Origin: Paraspadella gotoi
Taxonomy: Eukaryota > Chaetognatha
Reading direction: 5' to 3'
DNA length: 64,000 bases
Assembly (NCBI GenBank): GCA_051294375.1
Contig: CM119267.1
Span: 18,943,439 to 19,007,438, forward strand
Below the pieces are notes generated by a model. The model searched no databases, was not told the DNA's origin, and saw only the letters and a list, made by a program, of their open reading frames with translations. This document shows positions 23,790-35,049 of this stretch, one piece after another (position 1 is the stretch's first letter; each line of letters starts with the position of its first letter). The position numbers and the translations under genes were made by a program.

Positions 23790-25170
23790 GCGCCATTTTT
23801 CCCCATTGTTCCCCAGATCCTAGAATTCTAATTCAATCCAAAGCCTTGAAAAATAGGAGGAGCTTTGATTTCTTAAACTCAAGACTTGTTTTTTTTTGTT
23901 TTTTTGTTTTTTTTTGGTCGAGGTTCATGGTTAAGACGATATATTTACTTTATCTAGAAGGATTAATATTTATAATAGCGATATACTACCATGGGTTTAT
24001 TCTTGTCATTCGTTAATCACATTAAACTATTTCTAATGCTGAAGAAATAATTTTTTTCTATTGAAAAACAATAATCTCGAGTTCACTGACTTCATCTGAA
24101 ATTATTCAAGTTCTTTTTTCCCTTTTAATCCTCTTATCTTTGTATCGTTGCCTCATACTCCATCTACCGGGTTTAAATCACCGATTCTCCTCCGCCCTCT
24201 AACGTCGAGAAAAAAAGATTCCCACGCCGTCAGCGTCGTCTTTCTCGAAGGCGTTTCGGCCCCCATTTCGTGTCTCATCAATTCTCTCTGTCTTTACTGA
24301 TCACCTCGACCAAGTCAATCATTCATTCCTACAAAATTCACTGGAGAATTTTCTTTCCACTCAACCGCGCTTGTGAAATTGCGTTGTGAAATTCGAAAAC
24401 ATTCTCGCGCTTTCAATAAACCACATTTTTCTTTCTCTCCTCCCAGCTCAACCTCAATTACCTTCATTTCCAAACCCTCTCTTCTTCATCCTCTGCTTCC
24501 ATCCTTCCTCCCTTCTCTCCCCACTTTCCCTCCTTTCTTTTACCCCCCCACCCTCTTATCCCTCCCCCCCACTCCGACGCTTCGATCTGGTCTTCCATCA
24601 TCGCCCGTCATTGAGATGCTTAGTCGAGGTTTCTCTCTCTTTCTCTTTTCCGCCCATTATTCACGGGGCGATCACAACGCGTGGCGTAGCGCCAACTCTA
24701 AATCTGCGGCGACGATGCTCGGGGCGTGAGAATAGTATAAGCGATGCTGCTTGGTGCGTGGCGATGGTATAAGGAAATCTGCTTGGTGCGATTGCGGTTT
24801 AAAAGGGTTACTTTTGAAAAAGATTCCAATTATTAGTAGTTTGGTGCGTCGGCAGTGATTGTTTGTTACTTTCTACAACGATCCGAGTCTTGTCGTCAAA
24901 AAATACAATACAAACGTAACAATTAAACAAAGAAACAAACTATGTAGTGGCTTTGTAGTGCTAACAATAAAAACGTAACAAATGATCAATAATCAGGTAA
25001 AACGTGTTTATCTCTCCAATGACAGTATAACTTTAAAACTTTTCTCAAAGAATGGTTGAAAAGAAAGTGAGGTTTAACCACGCCCTCCATAACGGAGTCT
25101 TCTTTCTCCCCGGAGATCGAAATGCCAGAGATCCTTCTCCGCGAACTCACCTTTTTATAACGGGAGTCGA
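21796..25170. repeat. Diverged duplicated segment, copy B (right part)
   Basis: Collinear with 7030-11060 and about 0.65 kb shorter in total through many small losses. It joins directly to the left part without the 3.6 kb AT-rich block of copy A. It ends at a gap at the sequence AACGGGAGTCGA, matching 11040-11051. Frames such as 22601-22907 and 24373-24772 have no intact equivalent in copy A. Confidence 0.85.
23707..23786. repeat. (CT)n microsatellite, copy B
   Basis: About 80 bases of CT/CCCT repeats, longer than the partner at 9204-9238. Confidence 0.9.
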
Positions 25171-25195
25171 NNNNNNNNNNNNNNNNNNNNNNNNN
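25171..25195. other. Assembly gap (25 N)
   Basis: 25 N that terminate duplicated copy B. Confidence 0.99.
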
Positions 25196-27974
25196 ACAAC
25201 ACACAACAAGAGGGAGTATTCCAGTAGGTCTTTTAGGACTAACCAGATATCTTGACACTTTCCTACGGACGAAATTAATTCCATATTCTTGCTCTCATTG
25301 GGTTAGTACGAAGCATCCTACTTCTACGCATTTAAAAATACGTGTTACAGCATCTCCACGCGATACCTCTCCTTTTATCACTTAGAACTTACCGGATATA
25401 GTATAATCCTACCTTTCCTATGAGTTAAAAATAACCCGCGGAAGAAGACATTCCATTTTCTATCAACTTCTTATCACTGTCAACTAATCTCGATAGCTAC
25501 TTCGCTTTAATTGGATAAAGGGTAACGGTAAAAGGTAAGGTATGCTCTTGAGAGCTATGTAGTGGGAGGACAGGGTGAGGTGAGCTTATGAAAGATGGGA
25601 AGTCATAACAAGATCCTTCTATTCACTATGTCTTTTAACTGACGAGACTATAAGAGCTGTGACCGGAGGATAAGAGAACGTTTCGCCGCCAAGCCTACAT
25701 TATCTGATTACATGGTCAATTTGTTTGAGAATTTTTCTTATAATATTTCTCTGGTAATCATAATGACGAATCTAGGCTTTTTGATAGAATATATTTTTCT
25801 GTACTATAAGACATCCTCGTATATTCTCTGGGTCTACTTTATATATTCCTCTTCCATCTTCCTCCCTTACTCTCACGCTGTCACTTATCCATTTTATTTG
25901 CACGCTCATATACCTTTTTATTTTACACGAGGTCACTTCATGCACTTCCTCAACAGTAAATCCAGTGGTTTAATTGTTATTTGTGTAACGATGGGGCTTT
26001 TTTTTTTCTGATATAGTGACATATTACCTTTTCATATCTTGTCTCATCACCGCTTCCTCATATCGCCTCACGCATACATCTCTTGTTTTTTCTTTCCATT
26101 TTCCCCTCTTTCATACCTTACAATATGTATTTTATACGAAATCCATATATGTATATTTACACTCTCACATATTTCAAATTGAGAGGAGTAGTAATTATTG
26201 GCCTGTTTACCATATAATTCTCTACTTTTTTCTATATTTTTGCAAACATCTCCCTCCAAAACTCTCTTCTTTTAATAGTTGTTCTCTATTTCGACTTGTT
26301 CACACACTCGTAGGCCGACACTTTACGAGTGAACATTTTTAAAACTAACCGAGCGAGGCTGACACAAAACAATTATTGCTAAAGTGATGTCAAGAATACG
26401 AAGAGGACAAGTTCGTTCCGTTTACGAATAGCACGTTATCTGATCGTTCCAAAGGATATAGAAACATCGGTAAATGCGGTAGCGCGCACGGCATCTTTTG
26501 TCCTCTTTTCTCGAATTTTGGATTGGTTAGCCCAAATGACAATCGTGAGACTATTAATTAAATTATAATAAATATTCAAGTTACTGGAGCTATAGTCGGA
26601 GGAAGAATCTGTTCTGTCCGGCAAAAATCTGTCGGCGAGTTTCGAGGAGAAATACATAAAAGTCTCTCCTCGTCTCTCGTTGGACACCGCCTTATTCACC
26701 GAGCGAGTAGTTGTAGGAGTATGTAATGTGTTAATTTTTTTTTTGATTAATTAAATTAACTTAAAAGTGTGTCTATAGCTTAAGTTGTAATGTGGTAACA
26801 TGCATGTTCGTTATAAGTACTAATTAAATGCGAGTGTTCGAATGTGGAAGTATAAATATATACTTCTCATTTATTCAAAATAAATGCAAGTCGAGAGAGA
26901 GAGACGGTCCGAGCGTATACTTAATCATGATACGGAGTCATTTAAATCAACGACGTATTATGCACTAAAACTCAATTGAATTTAATAGAATATAGTATTA
27001 ATTAGAGGATAATTATATTATTATGTGCTTTAAAGTGAAAAGGTGTGAAAAGAGTTCCGTTATATCGATCGGTTTTCGACAGTCAGTATCTTGTCTGGTT
27101 TAATACTGCGCTTTCAGTCCATCACGTTTGCAGTATCCTTAATATTTCTGGGATCTAACCACAGAGAATTCCAATATTACAAGAATCCAGCGTCTACTCC
27201 GATCGTCTATATGCTTCTATCTTGACGTGTGTAACGTTCGTTTTATATCAATGATCTATTACAGGAGAGAGCGCTATACTCTCAAGGTGGCTGATGGGTA
27301 AATGGCATAGAGATAATTGTGACACCTCGAGGCACGCAAAGTAAGCATTAGAGATCGAGAACACAACGCGATTCGTACTCGAATATGTACCGAGAAATAT
27401 AACAGCTCCCCTGGTTGACCTTCGAATCTTTCTTGCATGTCAACACAAGAGAATCACACTCGAGAAGTAGAGAGAGAATAGCAGAGAGCAACACAAATGA
27501 AGAACAAAATGTTTAAATGAAGAGTATAGTACGCGATGTGTATAGACGGCCCTTATATATATTTGTCTCTCTAATATACTATTGGTACTGAAATATGAAG
27601 TGTAGTTTTAGGAAATCGGTGGATGGTAGCTGTATGTAATAACGCTCACAAAATGACTTCCAGCTTATCAGAAATATCGGTCTGAAACGCGACTTGGTTG
27701 CTAGGTGAGACTTTAGCAATAAGGTTTTAATACACTCAAACGCATGAACATTGTATGAGGCTTTAAAGTCTACACCTCACTGTGATCTCGATAAGTGCAC
27801 TGACTTATTGTATAGTATACGGTTCTTTTGCTTCTTAAGTAGCAAATTATTCTCTGCAAATAACAGTTTTGTATTCGATCGAGAGAAAACCAATAAGTCG
27901 ATTTATAAAATAATCCAACCGACCAGTAGATTTCTTTTATTTTTTCTCAGTGTGACATCTCTACTCAGGACTCT
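25196..27974. other. Unique AT-rich DNA, no gene supported
   Basis: Single-copy sequence between copies B and C. The frames at 25712-26011 and 26016-26342 are Tyr/Phe/Ser-rich without a recognisable motif; the first could be read as a hydrophobic protein but has AT-driven composition. A short stretch at 25590-25602 resembles the 3' end of small-subunit rRNA by chance only. Confidence 0.4.
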
Positions 27975-28720
27975 TTAATCAAAACACATAACTATTTCTA
28001 ATGCTGAAAGAAATAATTTTTTTTTCTATTGAAAAACAATAATCTTCGAGTTCACTGACTCCACATTGGTAAACTGATAATTATTGCTCAAACGTCTCCT
28101 CTCTCTCTCTTCTATCCTTTTTCATCTCTATCCTCTTTATATCTTTGGTGCTATATCGTTGCTCATACTCCATCCTTTCAGCTCCTCGGGTTTAATACAT
28201 TACTACCGATTCTCTTCCCGCTCTCTCTCTCTTAACGTCGAGAAATAAAAGTCATCCCACCTCGTCTCTCCTCGTCCTCGTCGTCTCTCCCCTCCTTTAA
28301 CCGAAGGCCGTTTCGGCCCCATTTCGTGCGTTCATCAATTCTCTCTGTCATTATCACCTGATGCACTCTTACTAACTCTCTGCGATCCAACCGTACATCC
28401 CACATTTCTCTATTCCTACAAACATACAATACATTGGCGACCGAATCAATGTCTTTCTGTATATCGCACCATGCACAATACCTCTCGCCCCTGCGGCCAG
28501 TGTGAATTGCGCGTCCTTCTTGATATATCCATCGAACATTCATCGAGAACTCTTCCAATGAATCTCCGAATATTCTCCTCTGCCTCTTTCTCTTCTGTCT
28601 TCACTTCAGTATCAACCTCAAAATACCTTTCATTTCCAAACCCTCTCTTCTCCGTATCATCCTGTGCTCTTCACTGCTCATTCCTCCCCTTCTCTCCCCA
28701 CTTTCCCCCTCCTATATACT
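27975..28720. repeat. Third partial version of the duplicated segment (copy C)
   Basis: Shares in order with copy B (24010-24580) and copy A (9590-10280): CTATTTCTAATGCTGAA, CTATTGAAAAACAATAATC, TCATACTCCATC, AACGTCGAGAAA, GTTTCGGCCCC, TCATCAATTCTCTCTGTC and CTTCTCTCCCCACTTTCC. Between these anchors C has extra sequence (about 28370-28600), including the minus-strand Cys-rich frame described separately. C resembles B more than A at several anchors. Confidence 0.75.
28232..28558 (-). mobile_element. Possible LINE ORF2 C-terminal remnant
   Basis: A 108-codon minus-strand frame contains YCAWCDIQKDIDSVANVLYVC followed by basic/acidic helices. Insect non-LTR retrotransposons often end with a CxxC...H...C motif of the type C-x2-C-(x8-10)-H-x4-C followed by charged helices; here the His position is Asn. 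If real it is a decayed fragment, as no reverse transcriptase lies upstream. The frame partly overlaps sequence shared with copies A and B, which lack the motif, so chance remains likely. Confidence 0.22.
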
Positions 28721-31425
28721 TCTACCAGGGTCAGCCTGCGGACGATCTCCACGGCAGCAGTCCGGCTCGCTCTGAGGACGCTCGCCATGGCACCCCGCCA
28801 GTCCGCGGGAAGGGAAGGTCGAAAGCGGCGCCGAGGGGACTGATGGAGTCGGGCAGGGAGGGAGTCGTGGTAGGCGGGTCAGAGTTGAAGAACAACGGTC
28901 GCCCGCGGGGATCCGACTCGGTGGCCGGGGACGATCGAGGGCTCGAATTTTCCACGAATCTCGATCGTGTTCTCATTGAGTCAGGCGAACCGATATAAAA
29001 AACGAACAGACATAAGATATGTTGACTTCAGATACGCGTATACATATCGTCTCGACTGTAACGATACTGAAGGGATCATACCTCCATCTATTCTCATAGT
29101 GATTCTCAGAGTGGCATTATTATCAAGCGGAGCGACTCAAACAACCGCAGGATATCTCACAATGCTCGAAACGCGTAGGGCCACAACATGCGTTTCAAAA
29201 TCTGCGAGACCGACCTCGTCGAGTCCGGCCTGCGAGCGAACGAATGACGCCAACTGAGTATACACGTCGCTCGAGCGCGTTGAGATAACGTCGGTCCGAT
29301 GGTCAGTTATATGAACAATGGGAGGCCGGACACACGTCTGATCTGGCGATCTGGTGAACTTGAGGACGGTGGGAGCAGGTTGCCTTTTGCGTGCGCCCGG
29401 CACGCTTGTGAGAGATTGTTGGATTTACTTTTCCGTGAACAACGGAGCGCGCCAGGAACTATGTAGATCAAATAAATAACAGATACAGTATAACGTAATA
29501 CGCTAAGAGAAGAGAGAGAGACGCGAGAGCTCGGCGTGTAGTGGCTTTGGTAGCGGCTCGGCGCCACATTATATTCGATACTGAACTCACCTGTCAGAAA
29601 GAGACGGATCTGACTAGAGATCCAGGCCGAAAACGCGGAGCTGTTTGTCGAATTGTCGGAGAAATGACAGTATGAGATAGACTTCTAGAAATGTGTGTTT
29701 GGGTCTACAGGAATTTGGGTGCCAGAGGAGAACGGAGCAAGTCCAAACCACGACGTCGATGCATGGAGCTCGCCATCCAACGAGGAGTCAGTGACTGTGA
29801 TCTGGAGCCGGAGAATTCTGGGAAGAATATAGAAACCAAAGAAACTCTCTTCACAACGAACTTTCTAGCACTTTTTTCTTAGCATAAACCGGGGAGAGAG
29901 TATCTCTGCAGGAGTCGCGTACGCGATAGTACCATATAGAGTGCTACGTGGCCAAGAGGTCGGCAACACATGAACATACTATACAGCCGATTTTACCACT
30001 GGACCTCGTCCTGCGAATCGTTTTGCTTGGAATCTACATTACTCTCTCTAAGGATCGGTCGATCGGTAGTCGAGGATTTGCTGCGGACCAGGCGTACGCG
30101 TGTCGGAATCTCTGACGCTACTCCCACCGCGCCGCCACACGCCCAAGCCCCCCGCTCGCTCTCTTCTGACATCACTGCCAATGCCTCTCTCACCATCGTC
30201 TCACGCTCTCACTGTCCTTCAGTAGTCTTTTGATTCTGATGCTTCTTTCGTATCAAATTTATAATAGCAAATTACTCTAAAATGCAATCTCCACATACAT
30301 ATCTCCTCAAGGAGAAGCGAAGTGAGTATGTTCTTCAGAAATGTTGCGACACTCATGCATCTCATTAAATAAGCAACGATGAATACGGATTGATTAAGCG
30401 CGAGGCGCAAAGCGCTCTCTACCTTGAGAAGAATTGAAACAATCATTTCATCAGAGCATATATTAATTCTTATTCTGCACTGTATGTAATACCGCATCAA
30501 TAGCTGTCTCTATCGGCCTTTTCCTTGTGATCTGATATTGAATCTCGCTCGTTAACTTCCTGCCCACTCTTAGTTGAGAGTTATAATTTCGCAAGAACTC
30601 TCATCAGCACAGCGAGTGAGCAGCTGCAAGACTTGCGCAGATGAGAGGTTATGAGGTAATCATAGACATACAGAGTCTCGATAAGAAGATATTATAAAAG
30701 ATTATATAAACAGTAACTAACCACACTCGGCGAACCACGCACCTAGCAAGAGTGAGCAGTGACTACATTTAGTTGCGCGGACGTACACACACCCAGAGTG
30801 GTGCGGTCACAAGACGCAATTAGTGCATAAAGGGCGAGTGTCGTATCTTCAAGAACTAGCTAAACACTATGGAGTACACCATTAAGAGGTGCGAGACACA
30901 CGAACAACATAGAGAAAACATACGAACACATGAATAATAGCGAGATGTATGACGACAGGGGGAAACGAGAGCGCGCCAGACTGGGAGCGGCCCACCCTGG
31001 GCCAAAAGAAGTCACTGCCTGGGGGTAGAAGAGAGAGAGAAGCCACGAGAGTATGAGGAGCTTATAGACAAACGCTATGGCTGACACACGCCTGGCGAGT
31101 TAAGAAGAAGAGAGGCAATCTATGGCAATATATATATGTTATAACAAACTCTTTCTTCAGTGTGTACTATGTTATATTGCTTATATCTCACCACTCTCTC
31201 GCACCAATTTCCTCTGTTAATGATCTCGTATTTGACCTGCATGTATATTAGCGATAACTGCTAGCACAAGACGCAGAAGAATGACGATCGACGACAGACC
31301 GACGCGCCAAAACCAGATGGCCGGCGTATTGTATGTAGAATCTGATTGAACTCGCACCGCTCTTCTTCTCATATCAATCTTCCCGTCCGACGAGAAAAAC
31401 TTTTCCCCGCTCATTTATTAGATTT
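28721..31425. other. Unique mixed-GC DNA, no gene identified
   Basis: A GC-rich island at 28730-28950 is followed by ordinary DNA. Frames of 85-95 codons at 28967-29257 (+), 29137-29403 (-), 29970-30233 (+) and 30219-30500 (-) are at the length expected by chance and carry no motif I recognise. The 175-codon plus frame at 28471-28998 is made of low-complexity Ser/Phe codons joined to the GC island. Confidence 0.35.
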
Positions 31426-31592
31426 TTTTATCGCTCTTCTTTTCTTCTTTCTTTCTATCACGTCCTCTCTTCTCTCTTTTCTTTCTTTCACTCTTCTTCT
31501 CCTTCTTCCTCTTTCTTGTTGATGTCTCTATTTCTTTCTTTTCTTTCTCTCTTTCTTTCTCTCTCTCTATCTTTCTCTCTCTCTATCTTTCA
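31426..31592. repeat. Polypyrimidine tract (TTTCTTTC/CTCTC)
   Basis: About 165 bases of almost pure pyrimidine with TTCTTTC and CTCTCTATCTTT units. A possible triplex-forming tract; no coding. Confidence 0.85.
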
Positions 31593-32606
31593 AGATTGTT
31601 TATGTAACTAAAAAAATATATCATTTTTTTAAAATTATTGGTTAACTGTTTATTCCATAATTTTAATCTAAAAAATTATAATATTTGTGATTTTTGAAAG
31701 CTAATTATTGTTATTTCAATTAAAAGATATAAAAACAAGTTTGAGCAAACAATGTTAATGACGTGGCCACAATATTTAGTGGTAAGAAGCTAATCCAGTT
31801 ATCCTGTTCTTTTTTTTTTTTCCTATTTTTTTTTTTATTTTTTTTTGGATGGAAATACATGATGGAACTGATAGAGAGAAATAGTAATTTTTTAAAAAAA
31901 TATCATAATTTTGATGTTCAAAAAAGATTAAAATAAAGCATAAATAAACAATAATAGGCAAGTAATCGACAGATCTACTTAGTGAATTAGGAGTTCCCCC
32001 GCCAAAAAAATATTCAATTCAAGAATTTTTAATCATGATCAACATTAAATGAGTTCCACATCGTGAAATAATTTTTTTCATTTAAGAATTTGTAATTAAA
32101 AATTGGGTTTTTCCCCCCCCCAGTTTTTTTATAGATACTCTGATGAACTCACGTGTTTGAGGAAAAAAGTCCTGAAATGGGGGTTTTTGAGAGAGAGAGT
32201 GAGAAAAACTTTATATCTAGCTCAATCACACACTTATCTACCACACACAAGATTTCATTCCAATCCATATATCTAATCACGAAATTTGAGTTTAATGGCT
32301 AATAGTGGGACAGACTTAAAGACTGATATTAATAATTAATTAATTAATTAATTTAATTAAATTATTTCTATAAGTGAATTAAAAAACCATCCTACTCACA
32401 CTTTATTCTACTATTATAAAATTTCATAGATGAATTAAATAAATTTTGGATGTTGGTAAAAAAGGTGTGCAGTGAAAGTGAGTTTTAAATGGAAAAAAAA
32501 AAGTCACATAACTTGAATTTTATAAAAAAATTTTCTCACTCTTCTTTCTTTCTAATTTCTCACAAGAAATGAAATTAAATAATTTAGCTAATTTGTTAGT
32601 TTGATT

Positions 32607-32786
32607 GTTGACCAAATTATGCAAGTGACCCAATTATCCAAGTTGTCTAACTTAATGCAAGTTACGCAATATGCAAGTTTACCAAATATGCAAGTTTCAT
32701 CAAATTCTATAAGTTGACCAAATATATGCTTGACCAAATTATGTCATTTGACTAAATTATGCAAGTTTACCAAATTATGCATATTG
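32607..32786. repeat. Minisatellite with unit TTGACCAAATTATGCAAG
   Basis: About ten degenerate 17-18 bp units: GTTGACCAAATTATGCAAG, TGACCCAATTATCCAAG, TTTACCAAATATGCAAG, TTGACCAAATATATGC, TTGACTAAATTATGCAAG, TTTACCAAATTATGCA. Units are contiguous, with substitutions and small indels. It is embedded in AT-rich DNA and followed at 32879 by a GA tract. No partner array elsewhere in the window. Confidence 0.85.
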
Positions 32787-32878
32787 GTGTTGGCGCAGCT
32801 ATTGTTAATTGATTGATTAATTGGGAAGTGAAAAATATTATTTTTTATTTTTATATTTTTATTTTAATAAAGATGAAA

Positions 32879-33296
32879 AGAAAGAGAATAGAGAAAGAGA
32901 GAGAGAGGGAGAGAGAGAAAGAGAGGAGAGGGAGAGAGAAAATAGGAAGGGAGAGAGAGCCGTTCCCAGGGGGCAAATTCATGCCCCAGGGGGTAGGCGC
33001 CCAGGGGAAAGTTTTTTCTAGCCCTGGGGGATTCCGCCCTGGAGTGCCCCTTGGGGCCAAAAAAAGAGCTACAGGGGGCCGCCCCCTAGGCAGTAAGGAT
33101 TTGTTTTGCCCCCCGGGGCCGCCCGCGGGCCACCCCGCGGAGCCGCCCCTAGCAGCGCCCCCGGGGGAGGCGATTCTGAAGGATGACATACTTGTCTCTC
33201 TCTCTCTCCTCTCTCTCTCTGCCTCTCTCTCTCTCTCTCATCTCTCCTCTCTCTCGATCTCTTCTCTCGTCTCTCTCTCCCTCTCCTCCTCACTCC
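32879..33296. repeat. Palindrome-rich GC island between GA and CT tracts
   Basis: A purine GA tract (32879-32965), a roughly 215-bp GC island (32966-33180) and a CT tract (33195-33296) lie in a row inside AT-rich DNA. The island is a series of CCC-NN-GGG type near-palindromes: CCCAGGGGG, GCCCCAGGGGG, GCCCAGGGG, GCCCTGGGGG, CCCCTTGGGG, CCCCCCGGGG, CCCCCGGGGG. The flanking GA and CT tracts are complementary to each other, so the block could fold as a large hairpin. The 171-codon frame through it is a by-product. Confidence 0.7.
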
Positions 33297-33299
33297 CAC

Positions 33300-34470
33300 T
33301 CGTTGCCTGTCTTCAAGATCAAGAATGATCTTTTCACACAGAAAAGGAGGGTATAAAACAAAAAAAGAAAGAGAAGGAAAAAGGACAATAAAAAGAAAAG
33401 GAGATAAAAAAAAAAGGAAAAACAGAGCAGAGAGAAGCAATATCGAACCAAAGCCATCTATTCTACGGTCAATCTCTTTGCTTTCCTTCCTCCTTCATTC
33501 TCCAATCAAGTCTTATCATGCGACTCCCAGAGTTCAAGGACTATTCTTTTGTTTTTTTTCTTCTCCGGACTGGATTCTCCAGACCACCGAAAGAGGGACG
33601 CCACTCTCGGATGGTTATATTGCCTTTTTGTTTGGCATCGATCCGAGGGATTTGTAGTCGGGTTTTGTCAACGAGGGGGAGAGAGGGAGGGAGAGTGGGT
33701 GAGAGAAAGACAGAGAGGGAGAGAGAATTGGAGGAAAAGAAGTGAATGAATGAGGCGATAAAAATCCTCTCTGTTGTTTGCCATATTTTCTCGTTTTGTT
33801 TACTCACCATGGGTAGTGTTGCGGGTAGAGTCTTTGCGTCTCTCAAGTTTTTTTCTTCTTTTCTTCCTTTTTTTATTTACTCGCAAATGAATCTACAATG
33901 AAGTTAAAGTTAATAAATTTTTTTAAATAACGTAATGAGAGTTAACGCAATAATTACATGACAAAAAAAAGTCCTGAGAGAAAAAAGAAATCCGGATCTT
34001 CTCCATCTGTTCCATCAGCCAAGAGATTCAGTCGTCGCCTGAGCCATTGATGCAGGCAGGCGATTCTTTCTTTTTAAGCTTCGCGTGGGACTTCCCCTTT
34101 TTTGTTCTGAGTGTGCCTTCTTTCTCTCTCTTCTTTTTCATTTTTCTTTTCGTTTTTCCTTCTGTTTTCTTTTTCTCCTTTCTTCTCCTCGGGGAGACTA
34201 ACTTCTCGATTCATCGCGTTTTTGGCCGACGTTTCGATGGCATGCAACGTTGGCATTTGCGATGGCATGCGACGGTGGCATTTTTAGTGGCGTTGTACGC
34301 CATTCCGCATTGGCCGAGGTTTTGGACAACTAACATTCTTTTAAAAATTCAATTTTTAAGATAATTTCTTAATGTCCCAATTTTTTCGTCTCGTTCATTA
34401 TTAAATTATCGTCGCCGAAGCAAGGAGGTAAGTTAGTAGATAGATTTCATAGTAAGGTTATAATGCAATG
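33300..34470. other. Unassigned DNA with polypyrimidine patches
   Basis: Short frames on both strands (33325-33657, 33541-33846, 34047-34364) lack motifs. The interval contains a 25-bp tandem duplication at 34235-34284 and runs of T/C. No gene supported. Confidence 0.35.
34235..34284. repeat. 25-bp tandem duplication around GGCATGC
   Basis: CGATGGCATGCAACGTTGGC is repeated as CGATGGCATGCGACGGTGGC with the following CATTT, two units back to back, with a decayed third (GTGGCGTTGTACGCCATT). The core GCATGC is palindromic. Confidence 0.7.
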
Positions 34471-34474
34471 GATG

Positions 34475-34865
34475 CGTACGATCGTTGAGGTTAAGCGTTT
34501 CCCTAAGAATTTCAATAGATTAGGTCTTTTGTTCTACAGTCGAAAAAAATCACCTCACCCGTGCACTTGGTAAAGCATACAATTCTAGAATGAATAATTC
34601 ATTTAAATAATTTGAATCTAAACGCAAACAACAATTTTCACCTTTATTTGAATTATTCTTTTAAAAAATATTATTTTTTTTATTTGCAACTCTTGACACA
34701 ACAGTTCTCTCCATTTTCCAGATGTTTTACTGCGTTCGCGATGCATAAGTTTGTCTTCTTTTCTGTTTTCGTATTGTTTTTACTTCATGAATGCAGTCTC
34801 GCAGTTTCTGTTTTCTTCGGCGTCCAGCTTTTTCAGCTTTTTTTTTTTTTTTTTTTTTCTATATA
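34475..34865. repeat. Duplicated segment, first version (partner 36786-37130)
   Basis: Shares in order CTAAGAATTTCAAT, the TTGGTAAA...TACAAT block, TTGAATCTAAA, TTGACACAA-AGTTCT, CATTTTCC-GATGTTT-TACTGCGTTCG and CCAGCTTTT. Differences are mostly indels. This version carries on into T-rich DNA; the other carries on into the telomere-like array. Confidence 0.75.
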
Positions 34866-35049
34866 TTTTTTTGGTTCAAAATTGTTTTTAGTTTGTTTGT
34901 TTATCATGTTTGTACGTGTTAATAGAGCAATTTGTATCTTTCTTATCTTTCTATTCTTTCGTTTCTTTCTTTCTTTATGTCTTTCTTATCTTTAGTCTTC
35001 TTTTCTTTCTTGTCTCTTTCTTCTTTCCTATCTGTCGTTTCGATTTCTT

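Noticed and set aside
25590-25602. AAGTCATAACAAG, similar to the 3' end of small-subunit rRNA
   Set aside because: A 13-base near match only, with no rRNA sequence around it.
28471-28998. 175-codon plus-strand frame
   Set aside because: Low-complexity Ser/Phe codons from a T/C-rich stretch run on into a GC island; the homologous copies A and B do not keep the frame.
32813-33328. 171-codon frame through the GC-palindrome block
   Set aside because: Its ends are GA and CT repeats and its centre is palindrome sequence that is also open on the minus strand.
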